Assembly (NCBI GenBank): GCA_020053845.1
Contig: JAGVMI010000069.1
Span: 1-12,401, forward strand
Direction: 5' to 3'
Length of the DNA: 12,401 bases
Origin: Candidatus Babeliales bacterium
Lineage (GTDB): Bacteria; Babelota; Babeliae; Babelales; Vermiphilaceae
The stretch's first letter is position 1. Each line of letters opens with the position of its first letter. Positions 1 to 6,342 of the stretch are shown piece after piece. Both the position numbers and the translations under genes were made by a program. The notes under the pieces were generated by a model that made no database searches, was not told the DNA's origin, and was given only the letters and a program-made list of their open reading frames with translations.

Positions 1-586
1 ATAAGCGATAGTAAATGCTCGCAGCTTGCGCAGCTAATGCATCGCTTTCGCCCCAATAAGCAAGCACGTCATCTTCAGATTCGTAAATACGGCCAAGCGC
101 CTCTTTTACCTGAAAATAATATGCATCATCTTCTACAAGCATTTTAACCATTGCTTGGCGACGTTGAATCTCTTGAAGATCATCAAGCGGAAAAAGCAGC
201 TGACGTAGCGCGCATTCACCAAAAGTTGTCTGCGCCCTATCGAGCACATCAAAAAGCCAGTCAATTTGCAATTCGTGCCATTCATTTGAGCCAATAATAG
301 GAACCGTGAGATCCAAAAGCATTTCGTCTTTTACTGCTGCTTGTGCACGAGTTAGTTTCGCAAAATGTTCGTATTTGCTAAGCGCTACACGTGGCTTTGT
401 ATTTCTTACGACAGGAGCTGGTGTAAATTGCTCTTTAATTTTAGTAACTGCGCGTGTATACAAACTTGGATTTTTGTCTTGTGCTGTAACTGCATACGCG
501 CACGGTACTAATGAATTAAGCCCCACCAGTAATCCACACGCAAAGCGTAATGCACGAGAAGAAACAAAATCTAAGAAGAAATTCAT
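1..586 (-). CDS. Exported MutS-family protein, 5' part (runs off the left edge)
   Basis: Partial gene; 195 residues are visible and the C-terminal part lies outside the window. Residues 1-32 look like a signal peptide: basic residues R11 and R14, a hydrophobic stretch from about F15 to C29, and an A-Y-A cleavage site at 30-32. Residues about 112-150 match the start of MutS core domain III: L-D-R at 115-117, a T..G.x.x.L-R pattern (T120/T121, G123, L127, R128), P133-L134, then R142-R143-Q144 followed by V147 and L150. There is no room for the mismatch-recognition domain I, so this belongs with the short MutS-like proteins; the ATPase domain should follow off-window. I start at 586 rather than the in-frame ATG at 595 because AGGGGG sits 10 nt before 586 and only 1 nt before 595. 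Family membership is seen in sequence; export is inferred. A classical mismatch-repair role would conflict with export. Confidence 0.72.
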   Translation of the reverse strand, partial: MNFFLDFVSSRALRFACGLLVGLNSLVPCAYAVTAQDKNPSLYTRAVTKIKEQFTPAPVVRNTKPRVALSKYEHFAKLTRAQAAVKDEMLLDLTVPIIGSNEWHELQIDWLFDVLDRAQTTFGECALRQLLFPLDDLQEIQRRQAMVKMLVEDDAYYFQVKEALGRIYESEDDVLAYWGESDALAAQAASIYYRL

Positions 587-651
587 AAACTGCATACCCC
601 CTAAGCTGCTTGTTGCCGGCGTATAGGTGTAATAACTTAACCCAGTAGGTT

Positions 652-679
652 AGTATACAGAAAACAAATAGTAAGCAAA
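652..679 (-). promoter_or_regulatory. Candidate sigma70-type promoter of the MutS-like gene
   Basis: On the minus strand, TTTGCT (674-679) is followed after 16 nt by TATACT (652-657), a 5/6 match to the -10 consensus. Transcription would begin near 645, leaving a leader of about 60 nt before the start at 586. A small inverted repeat, TAACC/GGTTA with a 5-nt loop (638-652), overlaps the -10 region and the predicted start of transcription and could be an operator half-site pair. Short-motif evidence only. Confidence 0.38.
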
Positions 680-692
680 CTTATGCGTTTTG

Positions 693-1886
693 TTACACGA
701 TGTCAGCAAAGTTACACAGCGGCCCGTACACTGCAACCACAAGCATGATCACAAAAAGCGCAAGAACAAGCATGAGTACTGGCTGCACCCACAGTGTGAT
801 CTGCGCAAGCTGTCGATCTGTGCGCATGCGATACACATATGCAAGTTGCTTGAGTGTTTGTGCAAGCTTTCCGGATTCTTCACCCACCATAATCATCGCT
901 ACAGCATCTTGGGAAAAATAGTGAGGAGATACGTACAACATCGCTTCACTCAATGCATATCCATGCATAACCAAATCGGTAATGCGTGCAAGATGCTTGT
1001 GAAATACGGGATTATGCGCGGTATCAGTAACAAGCGATAACGCTGATACAAGTGGCATGCCCCTGCCAGTGAGCAACGCAAGCGCTTCAAAACACTGATA
1101 TAGCTGCCTTTTGATAATGAGAGAGCCGACTATAGGTAATTTCATTGCACAGCGCATAATTACATGCCCTACATACGCAATACGCGACATTCTCACTAAA
1201 AATAGCGTTGCCAAAAGAACAATAATCGCACCAGCTGTAAAAGTGGTGCTCCGCATACAATCGCTCAGCGTAAGTAATGTGCGCGTTAAAGGCGGCATAT
1301 CTTTGCCCACTGCAGCAAAAAGATGCGCAAACTGCGGAATTACAAACACAAAAATAACACTCGCTATTACAAGAAAAAGTGAAAGCGTCACCATAGGCAA
1401 TGCAAGGGATGAACGCACCGCTCGCTTGAATGATTTGTCTGCATCAAGATAATCGCTCAATGCGCTTAAAGCCTGCGTTAACGTTCCTGATTCTTCGCCT
1501 GCACGAATGAGTGAAATAGCAATAGGAGGAAAAAGCATAGGATACTGCTCGAGTGCACAGCTCAGCGCCACACCTTCTTGCACCTGATCGCCCACCGCAT
1601 GCACCACATCCTGCAAGCGATGATTGGTAAGCTGATCTGCAATAATTCTGAGCGCATCGGGCAACAATATACCAGCACTTACAAGCACCGCTAGCTGCCG
1701 CATCATCTCATCCACACCTTCAATCGGACGCAACAAGCTCAAAATCATGCGGCATCGTTTTGCGCCCAATAGCGCAAGACGCCGTTCAAAAAGTCGCTGA
1801 TCAAGATGCTCATACGAGCGTGCGTATAGTATCCCGCGATGGGTAGTCCCTACAATATCAACAGCACGCCATGCATACCGCGGCAT
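693..1886 (-). CDS. GspF/PilC-type inner-membrane secretion or pilus platform protein
   Basis: 397 residues, the usual length for the type II secretion F / type IV pilus PilC family, the integral membrane platform on which the assembly ATPase acts. Two T2SF repeats are visible, each with the family's GEESG hallmark: A-G-E-E-S-G-T-L at about 129-136 and V-G-E-E-S-G-K-L at about 334-341. Each repeat is followed by hydrophobic membrane segments, near 163-186, 217-232 and 363-388. The N-terminus begins with the typical Y-x-W-R-A sequence. AGGGGG lies 4 nt before the ATG, which supports this start. The only adjacent co-directional partner is a DUF167 gene 19 nt upstream; no assembly ATPase (GspE/PilB), pilin or secretin gene is in the window, so the protein probably works with components encoded elsewhere. 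Whether the system is a type IV pilus, a type II secretion system or a DNA-uptake machine cannot be decided here. Confidence 0.93.
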   Translation of the reverse strand: MPRYAWRAVDIVGTTHRGILYARSYEHLDQRLFERRLALLGAKRCRMILSLLRPIEGVDEMMRQLAVLVSAGILLPDALRIIADQLTNHRLQDVVHAVGDQVQEGVALSCALEQYPMLFPPIAISLIRAGEESGTLTQALSALSDYLDADKSFKRAVRSSLALPMVTLSLFLVIASVIFVFVIPQFAHLFAAVGKDMPPLTRTLLTLSDCMRSTTFTAGAIIVLLATLFLVRMSRIAYVGHVIMRCAMKLPIVGSLIIKRQLYQCFEALALLTGRGMPLVSALSLVTDTAHNPVFHKHLARITDLVMHGYALSEAMLYVSPHYFSQDAVAMIMVGEESGKLAQTLKQLAYVYRMRTDRQLAQITLWVQPVLMLVLALFVIMLVVAVYGPLCNFADIV

Positions 1887-1905
1887 ACGTCCCCCTTTTG
1901 CTGTA

Positions 1906-2199
1906 TCATTGCTTAAAAAGCTCTATCTGCTTTTCTATCCCCAAACAGGCAAGTACCTGTGCATGCGTAATGCTGGCATCAATCTTAATCATTTTGGTGC
2001 GCGAAGTGGCTCCCGTCATAATATTAAGCGCGCCATACGGCACCTGTAAGGCCTTTGCAAGCATTTTGAGCAACTCTTCATTTGCTCTGCCGCCCTCAGC
2101 CTGGCTTTTGAGATATATTTTAAGTGTTCCATTTTTATCAAGTTTGCAATCACTGCGCCCTGAGCCTGGAACCACCTTAACCGTGAGTACATATGCCAT
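1906..2199 (-). CDS. DUF167 / YggU family protein (UPF0235)
   Basis: 97 residues, the normal size of this small conserved family of unknown biochemical function. Diagnostic features: the V-x-P-G-S-x-x-S pattern near residues 9-16, the G-G-R-A-N-E-E-L block at 37-44 (the family's P/G-x-x-G-x-A-N-x-x-L signature) and the G-x-T-S-R-x-K block at about 63-69. An open frame extends upstream to 2310, but the conserved domain begins at Met 2199 and AAGGG (2207-2211) sits 7 nt before that codon, so I take the shorter form. It lies 19 nt upstream of the gspF/pilC homologue on the same strand, indicating co-transcription. In many bacteria this family is found beside membrane-protein or pilus-linked genes such as yggT; that association is known only from context and gives no mechanism. 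Confidence 0.88.
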   Translation of the reverse strand: MAYVLTVKVVPGSGRSDCKLDKNGTLKIYLKSQAEGGRANEELLKMLAKALQVPYGALNIMTGATSRTKMIKIDASITHAQVLACLGIEKQIELFKQ

Positions 2200-2246
2200 T
2201 GCATTACCCTTCGCGTTGCGTCTGGATGCGCTAAATGGTGTTATCA

Positions 2247-2270
2247 CTAGTCCCCTACTAGGGTACCCTA
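2247..2270. repeat. Nested palindromes upstream of the DUF167-gspF unit
   Basis: Three overlapping inverted repeats share bases: CTAGT (2247-2251) with ACTAG (2257-2261); CCCTA-C-TAGGG (2253-2263); and the perfect 12-nt palindrome TAGGGTACCCTA (2259-2270). It lies about 50-70 bp upstream of the DUF167 start, in the position of a 5' leader or operator. The overlap means only one of the pairings can form at a time in single-stranded nucleic acid. Function unknown. Confidence 0.45.
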
Positions 2271-2338
2271 AAGGATCGCTATGTACATATGCATACAACA
2301 AAAGTATCACTCAACAGGATAAATTTGCCTATTTGCGC

Positions 2339-2367
2339 TTGCATAAAATAACAAATGACTTTATCCT
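2339..2367 (+). promoter_or_regulatory. Candidate promoter of the tRNA cluster
   Basis: TTGCAT (2339-2344) and TATCCT (2362-2367) are separated by exactly 17 nt, each a 4/6 match to the sigma70 boxes. Predicted transcription start is near 2374, about 13 nt before the mature 5' end of tRNA-Ser(GCT). The three tRNAs have 38-nt and 17-nt spacers and no internal promoter that I can see, so one precursor transcript is plausible. Confidence 0.45.
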
Positions 2368-2386
2368 TTTTGTAGCTTATGGAACT

Positions 2387-2477
2387 GGAGAGATGGCTGA
2401 GCGGCTTAAAGCACTCGCCTGCTAAGCGAGGGTTCGAGAAATCGGACGCGAGGGTTCGAATCCCTCTCTCTCCACCA
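2387..2477 (+). tRNA. tRNA-Ser (anticodon GCT)
   Basis: Class II tRNA of 91 nt with encoded CCA (2475-2477). The acceptor GGAGAGA pairs with TCTCTCC (2467-2473). The anticodon stem CTCGC/GCGAG encloses the loop CTGCTAA, with anticodon GCT at 2421-2423, which reads AGC/AGU. The long variable arm typical of serine tRNAs follows, then the T stem GAGGG/CCCTC. The discriminator base (2474) is A, whereas bacterial tRNA-Ser usually has G. The 25 nt of its 3' half (2449-2473) are identical to 2669-2693 in the second serine tRNA. Confidence 0.95.
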
Positions 2478-2515
2478 GATACCTGAAGCTTATTCTGAGA
2501 CTTACATACGACGAT

Positions 2516-2592
2516 GCGCCCGTAGCTCAATTGGATAGAGCGTCAGACTACGGATCTGAAGGTTAGAGGTTCGACTCCTCTCGGGCGCACCA
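2516..2592 (+). tRNA. tRNA-Arg (anticodon ACG)
   Basis: 77 nt including an encoded CCA (2590-2592). The acceptor GCGCCCG pairs with CGGGCGC (2582-2588) and the D stem GCTC with GAGC. The anticodon stem TCAGA/TCTGA encloses CTACGGA, giving anticodon ACG at 2550-2552. The first anticodon base A is normally deaminated to inosine by TadA to read CGU, CGC and CGA, so the genome is expected to carry tadA. It sits between the two tRNA-Ser genes. Confidence 0.96.
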
Positions 2593-2609
2593 CTTAAATT
2601 CCCACGCGT

Positions 2610-2697
2610 GGAGAGATGGCAGAGTGGTCGATTGCGACGGTCTTGAAAACCGTTATCCTGAAAGGGATCGAGGGTTCGAATCCCTCTCTCTCCTCCA
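2610..2697 (+). tRNA. tRNA-Ser (anticodon TGA)
   Basis: Class II tRNA of 88 nt with encoded CCA (2695-2697). The acceptor GGAGAGA pairs with TCTCTCC (2687-2693). The anticodon stem ACGGT/ACCGT encloses CTTGAAA with TGA at 2644-2646, which reads UCA/UCG. The variable arm (TATCC...GGGAT) is long, as expected for serine. The discriminator base (2694) is T, unusual for a serine tRNA. No hairpin-plus-T-run terminator is visible just downstream, only a T-rich stretch near 2699-2709. Confidence 0.95.
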
Positions 2698-2797
2698 GAT
2701 TTCTTTTCTCTATTATCTTATGTATCTCGTCCTTTATTCCTACACAGAACAGTTAAGCTGAATCCGATTTGCGTGCACTCCAGGTTTTTAAAAGCCA

Positions 2798-2936
2798 TGC
2801 GCACTGAAATAAGCTCTGTTTTAGGCGCCCGTTATTTCAATGCGCACCTCTAAAATGAAATAAGAACACTCAAATGCATGACTTATTTCAGTTTAAGGCC
2901 CAGTATTGAAATAAGAACAATAAGGATACGCTTATT
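2798..2936 (+). repeat. Array of alternating-orientation 9-mers (TGAAATAAG) in the leader of the DHFR-like gene
   Basis: The 9-mer TGAAATAAG occurs directly at 2805, 2856 and 2907 and inverted at 2831 (GTTATTTCA, one mismatch) and 2882 (CTTATTTCA). Direct copies are exactly 51 bp apart, inverted copies also 51 bp apart, and neighbours alternate every 25-26 bp. The first pair is extended to a 15-bp inverted repeat with one mismatch (2798-2812 with 2832-2846) by flanking TGCGCA. Two direct copies share TGAAATAAGAACA. A partial inverted copy, CTTATT, lies at 2931-2936, directly before the start codon at 2937. Sequence between the 9-mers is not conserved, so this is an array of sites rather than a degenerate tandem duplication. 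It could be protein-binding operators or mutually exclusive RNA hairpins. The rest of the 239-bp gap (2698-2797) shows nothing I recognise. Confidence 0.8.
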
Positions 2937-3455
2937 ATGATTACCGTAATTCTCTACATCGCAACGAGTGCAGATGGCTTTATTGCCGATGAACACGGCA
3001 ATGTTGATTGGCTGCCAAGCACCCCTGATGAAGCTGACACTGTTGGCTTTAAGGTTTTGCTATCACGTATCTCAGGTATTGTGATGGGGAAAAACTCTTA
3101 TGAGCAGATCATTAGCTTTGGGCAGTGGGCATGGCCAGATAAAACAACATATGTATTTTCAGAAATACCACTGGTAAAAGTGCATGAAAGCATACATTTC
3201 GTGCACGGTGATCCTGCGGCATTTATACAGCAACTGAATGCTCAACATAGTAATGCCACTTTGTGGCTTTTAGGCGGAGCACAACTTACCAAATCTTTTG
3301 CTCAGCTTAAGCTTATTGATGAGTGTATTATCACCATTATGCCCACAAAACTAGGCAAGGGCATTGCTTTAGAATTGTTTTACGATGATTTCACATTAAT
3401 AGAAGAGAAACCTTGTATTGATGGCATCATCCAAAAAATATATCACAAGCAGTAG
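2937..3455 (+). CDS. Dihydrofolate reductase-like protein (RibD C-terminal family, YyaP/YwjB type)
   Basis: 172 residues, the normal length for stand-alone RibD_C/DHFR-fold reductases. Family features: the N-terminal strand and S-A-D-G-F-I-A motif (11-17), G-N-V-D-W-L (21-26), V-M-G-K-N-S-Y-E (49-56) corresponding to the nucleotide-binding R/K-x-S/T-Y/W-E segment, the glycine-rich L-L-G-G-A (111-115), and D-E-C-I-I-T-I-M-P (128-136). These proteins are predicted NAD(P)H-dependent reductases; the substrate is unknown for most members, and this one should not be assumed to supply tetrahydrofolate. AAGGA (2922-2926) lies 10 nt before the ATG and falls inside a possible hairpin (AATAAG 2919-2924 with CTTATT 2931-2936), so translation could be structure-controlled. 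A SAP-domain gene follows 35 nt later, probably co-transcribed. No convincing promoter was found in the leader. Confidence 0.88.
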   Translation: MITVILYIATSADGFIADEHGNVDWLPSTPDEADTVGFKVLLSRISGIVMGKNSYEQIISFGQWAWPDKTTYVFSEIPLVKVHESIHFVHGDPAAFIQQLNAQHSNATLWLLGGAQLTKSFAQLKLIDECIITIMPTKLGKGIALELFYDDFTLIEEKPCIDGIIQKIYHKQ

Positions 3456-3490
3456 AAATAGCTGCTTAGCGACACTTTAGGGAATTAGCA

Positions 3491-4105
3491 ATGTCTCATA
3501 CTACACATGCACTCAATAAAGATCAGCTGAATCAGCTGCAAGAAAGTCTCTATTTCTTGCATGTAGAAGAATTGAAATCACTTGCTCATCAGCTCCATCT
3601 TTCTGAAAAAGGTAAGAAATTAGAGCTAATCCAACGCATTATTACATTTATAGAAACAGGCAAAAAGATAGAATGTGCTCAGTTTCCCCGCGTATCATGC
3701 GCTCCACGAGGAATGCAAGTCACATTGAAGCCTGATGCACGCATGCTCAAGGGCAATTACAAAAATGATCTGGCAACACGCTTATTTTTTAAAAAGCTTA
3801 TTGGCAGCCATTTTCACTTCACAGCATTTGGCATTGATTGGCTTAACGAGCAATGGATGCAAGGCAAACCCCCCACATACCAAGATTTTGCAGATATGTG
3901 GCAATCGGAATACGAGCGAAGATTAAAAAATCCCGCTGCTGCGAAAACAGAATGGGCTTATATCAATTTTGTGCAAAATTTAGCTGAGAAACATCCTGAG
4001 CTCGGTCGCGAGATGGTACATGCTGCATGGCATGTAGAGCGCGAGAAACATAAAACGCGCATCCTTTCTCTGCTGCATTCTTTTTTGCCTGTTCCACAGC
4101 ACTAA
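3491..4105 (+). CDS. SAP-domain-like protein of unknown function
   Basis: 204 residues. Residues about 17-55 resemble a SAP motif: a helix ending in the L-x-x-L-A-x-x-L pattern (V25-E26-E27-L28-K29-S30-L31-A32, L35), then L-S-E-K-G-K-K-L-E-L-I-Q-R-I (37-50), matching the usual helix / G-x-K-x-x-L-I-x-R-I layout. SAP motifs commonly bind DNA. The remainder (about 95-200) is a mostly helical domain I do not recognise, marked by F-H-F-T-A-F-G-I-D-W-L (108-118), P-P-T-Y-Q-D-F-A-D-M-W (127-137) and a charged C-terminal helix. There is no signal peptide or membrane segment. AGGGA (3479-3483) lies 7 nt before the ATG. The gene follows the DHFR-like gene and meets dabA tail-to-tail with only 10 nt between the stops. 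A cytoplasmic nucleic-acid-binding role is plausible but inferred from SAP alone. Confidence 0.75.
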   Translation: MSHTTHALNKDQLNQLQESLYFLHVEELKSLAHQLHLSEKGKKLELIQRIITFIETGKKIECAQFPRVSCAPRGMQVTLKPDARMLKGNYKNDLATRLFFKKLIGSHFHFTAFGIDWLNEQWMQGKPPTYQDFADMWQSEYERRLKNPAAAKTEWAYINFVQNLAEKHPELGREMVHAAWHVEREKHKTRILSLLHSFLPVPQH

Positions 4106-4115
4106 ACTGAGCTTT

Positions 4116-6335
4116 TTACTCTATGTGCTGCCAGGTAAAATCTCTATTGAGCAAATACATGGTACGATCATCTGGCTGCATGCATACCAGCTGTGCCCAT
4201 CCATTGCCCAATAATTTCCGCAATACCGGTTGTGCTTGAATGATAGTATCAAGCAAAGCTTGTGGTGCAAAAACTACCGTCAAAAGGCGCTGGGCTTCAT
4301 GATAAGCCTGCGTATCACTGCTATACACTGATTGCAGTGGCAAGCCAGTCATCAAATCACTTGCGTTGCCCTGCATAACGCCAAGTTTGCCCGTGATATT
4401 GAGAGTAATTTTACTGCCGGCGCCATAGGCAACATTATCCAGTGTTGAAAAGAGATATTGCGTATTTATCCACTGCCCAACCACCATCGGCGCTGTAAGA
4501 ATACCAGTAAGATAAGTGCCTTGCGGATCTTTTTTGTAATCATAAGAATGCAAGAAACACCGCCCTTCAAGATCAAGCGATGCGGTAAGATCCCGAGGCC
4601 CTACTATAAAAGCAGTGTTACGCGCGAGGCCCCATTCCGGCCTTACTTGCGCCCAATCGTGCGCACGCACCCATGCATCAGAAACAGCGCGGAGTGCTTG
4701 TTCGTGTATCTCCATCTTTTCAAGTCGTTTCTGACAGTTGATAGTACGCGCTTGTTGCAAATGTGCGCGCAGTGCGTGGATTTCAGACAGGTCCGGAGCA
4801 TTATACAGCGTTACTTCATCTGTAGTAGTGTTGTGCTCTGCAGCAATAAAACGGGTGGCTTGCGGTATACAAATGCCGTTTTGAATAAGATGCGCCCTGA
4901 CTTCTTTTTGATTTAAAATTGCCGCAAGAATACGGGAACTGCCGCCTCCATGACGCCCACCGCATGCACCACAATCAAGTGCCGTTTCATAGGCATTGTT
5001 TTGCGTCGTGCTTCCATGGCCACATACTACTACAAGTGGAGCAATATTATTAGTAAGCCCCATCATGGTAAGCGCCTGGAGTGCATATGAACACTGATCT
5101 GGCAAAGGTATCGCATCAAGCTTAAGCTCGAGCTCTTGAGTTTTGCGCACAGCCTCAACAGCAGCAATTTTAATATGAGCGGCCGCTCGTGGCATTAGAC
5201 TGCGTATTGCCATCCATACGCCACTTAAGATCCCGATACTTTCTACCACTGCAAAAGGCGTAGTAAATGCATATTTAACTGACTGATAGATGCGCTTGAG
5301 CGTAACAAGGCGCTCATATCCTTTTTTATCATTCTCACATGCTTGAGGAGAGCAGGGAGACTCTTTCACTGTATGCTTTGGCGAAATAAGCACGGGACAA
5401 GAGGCATATGATTCGTGCGTAATTACATTAGTGATTTGAGCCGGTATGCCAAAAAAACCAGCAAAGCCTAACGTTTGATAATCACCCGTTGATTCAAGAC
5501 TTTTGCGGAATTGCTCTGAGCGCACATCAATACAAAAAATGAGTTGTGCAGCAGGAGTGTGTGATGCGCTGATGGCTTGTGTCGCCAATTTTTGCAGCAG
5601 TCGAGTTCGATACGCTTTTTCTGCTATCTCCATTTTTACTAAAGCAGTGTTTGCAGATTGAGAGCCTACAACTGCTTTTTTGTGCCAATCAAGAAGCTCT
5701 TTGGCTTTCGGCCACAGTAACGTACTGATAATCAAACGAATGGCCACATAATCTTCCTGGCGCATAGGATACAGATTGCTCTCATCAGCCCTTGCCCACT
5801 TTGTACGATACGCAACATGCGATGACCATCCTGGAAGTGTAGTAAGCATGAGCGTTAAAAACTGCACATGCTCTTCTTTGGCAATACGCAAATACTCTAG
5901 GCATTGCGCTATTGCCTCTTCTGCTGCTTGAGGGAGCTCACGCAAAAACGTCTGTTTTTGCTTATCATGCTTATGTAACCTCGCATCATATACAGCAAGC
6001 TGCCGCCATGATGTGTACATGCCATGATGCCTGAGAGGCATTGGTAAAGTAGCCTGACCATCATCGCAATACACCTGCAGCCACTTTATAGTTTCACAGT
6101 TCACTGCATACATGCGGGCTGGTAAATCTTTTTGCTGAAAATAAGCATTCGCTAATGCGAGCGCTTGTTCTATCGGCAAGTGCTCCAATCCCTGAAGTGG
6201 ATTCACGGCTATGAGATTTTTAAGCGGCCAGAAAGGAGCACTATTTTTGAAACTTTGAGCAATTACATCTTGTATGTAATGTGTATCATAATGCGCCCCA
6301 TCGTGATTTACTGTGTGCATATGCAATTGGTCCAT
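4116..6335 (-). CDS. dabA: DabA, zinc-dependent CO2-hydrating subunit of the DAB bicarbonate accumulation complex (DUF2309)
   Basis: 739 residues. The family's carbonic-anhydrase-like zinc site is intact: C-I-D-V-R-S-E places Cys268 and Asp270, and C-G-H-G-S then C-G-A-C-G-G-R-H-G places His440 and Cys455. The spacings (172 and 15 residues) almost match C351/D353, H524 and C539 of characterised Halothiobacillus DabA. The N-terminal W-P-L-K-N-L-I-A-V-N-P-L-Q-G block (36-49) is also typical. In the known system DabA sits on the cytoplasmic face, bound to the membrane protein DabB, and converts CO2 to bicarbonate in one direction, driven by the cation gradient. It starts 7 nt after the dabB stop with only a weak GAGA upstream, so it is probably translationally coupled to dabB. 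A Cys-containing loop (C313, C328, C333) of unknown meaning lies between the two halves of the site. The protein is somewhat shorter than many homologues but appears complete. Confidence 0.94.
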   Translation of the reverse strand: MDQLHMHTVNHDGAHYDTHYIQDVIAQSFKNSAPFWPLKNLIAVNPLQGLEHLPIEQALALANAYFQQKDLPARMYAVNCETIKWLQVYCDDGQATLPMPLRHHGMYTSWRQLAVYDARLHKHDKQKQTFLRELPQAAEEAIAQCLEYLRIAKEEHVQFLTLMLTTLPGWSSHVAYRTKWARADESNLYPMRQEDYVAIRLIISTLLWPKAKELLDWHKKAVVGSQSANTALVKMEIAEKAYRTRLLQKLATQAISASHTPAAQLIFCIDVRSEQFRKSLESTGDYQTLGFAGFFGIPAQITNVITHESYASCPVLISPKHTVKESPCSPQACENDKKGYERLVTLKRIYQSVKYAFTTPFAVVESIGILSGVWMAIRSLMPRAAAHIKIAAVEAVRKTQELELKLDAIPLPDQCSYALQALTMMGLTNNIAPLVVVCGHGSTTQNNAYETALDCGACGGRHGGGSSRILAAILNQKEVRAHLIQNGICIPQATRFIAAEHNTTTDEVTLYNAPDLSEIHALRAHLQQARTINCQKRLEKMEIHEQALRAVSDAWVRAHDWAQVRPEWGLARNTAFIVGPRDLTASLDLEGRCFLHSYDYKKDPQGTYLTGILTAPMVVGQWINTQYLFSTLDNVAYGAGSKITLNITGKLGVMQGNASDLMTGLPLQSVYSSDTQAYHEAQRLLTVVFAPQALLDTIIQAQPVLRKLLGNGWAQLVCMQPDDRTMYLLNRDFTWQHIE

Positions 6336-6342
6336 AACTATC

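Noticed and set aside
690..1452. Plus-strand open frames opposite the GspF gene
   Set aside because: They resemble no family, are cysteine/histidine-rich in the way of antisense frames, and lie opposite a well-supported GspF/PilC gene.
1871..2425. 184-residue plus-strand frame reading into the tRNA-Ser gene
   Set aside because: It overlaps the DUF167 gene in antisense and ends inside a tRNA; no domain or Shine-Dalgarno support.
2279..2530. Minus-strand 83-residue frame with a GERGIRTLAS-like segment
   Set aside because: This is the well-known spurious translation of the antisense strand of a tRNA-Ser gene.
2387..2697. Integrated element bounded by tRNA-Ser direct repeats
   Set aside because: The 25-bp identity between the two tRNA-Ser genes is their conserved acceptor/T-arm sequence; only tRNA-Arg lies between, and no integrase is present.
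2805..2919. CRISPR array
   Set aside because: Regular spacing suggested it, but the repeats are only 9 bp, alternate in orientation, have about 16-17-bp spacers, and no cas genes are nearby.
3444..3466. Terminator after the DHFR-like gene (AAGCAG/CTGCTT around the stop codon)
   Set aside because: The stem is only 6 bp with no T-run, and the SAP-domain gene follows closely with a good Shine-Dalgarno, so read-through is more likely.
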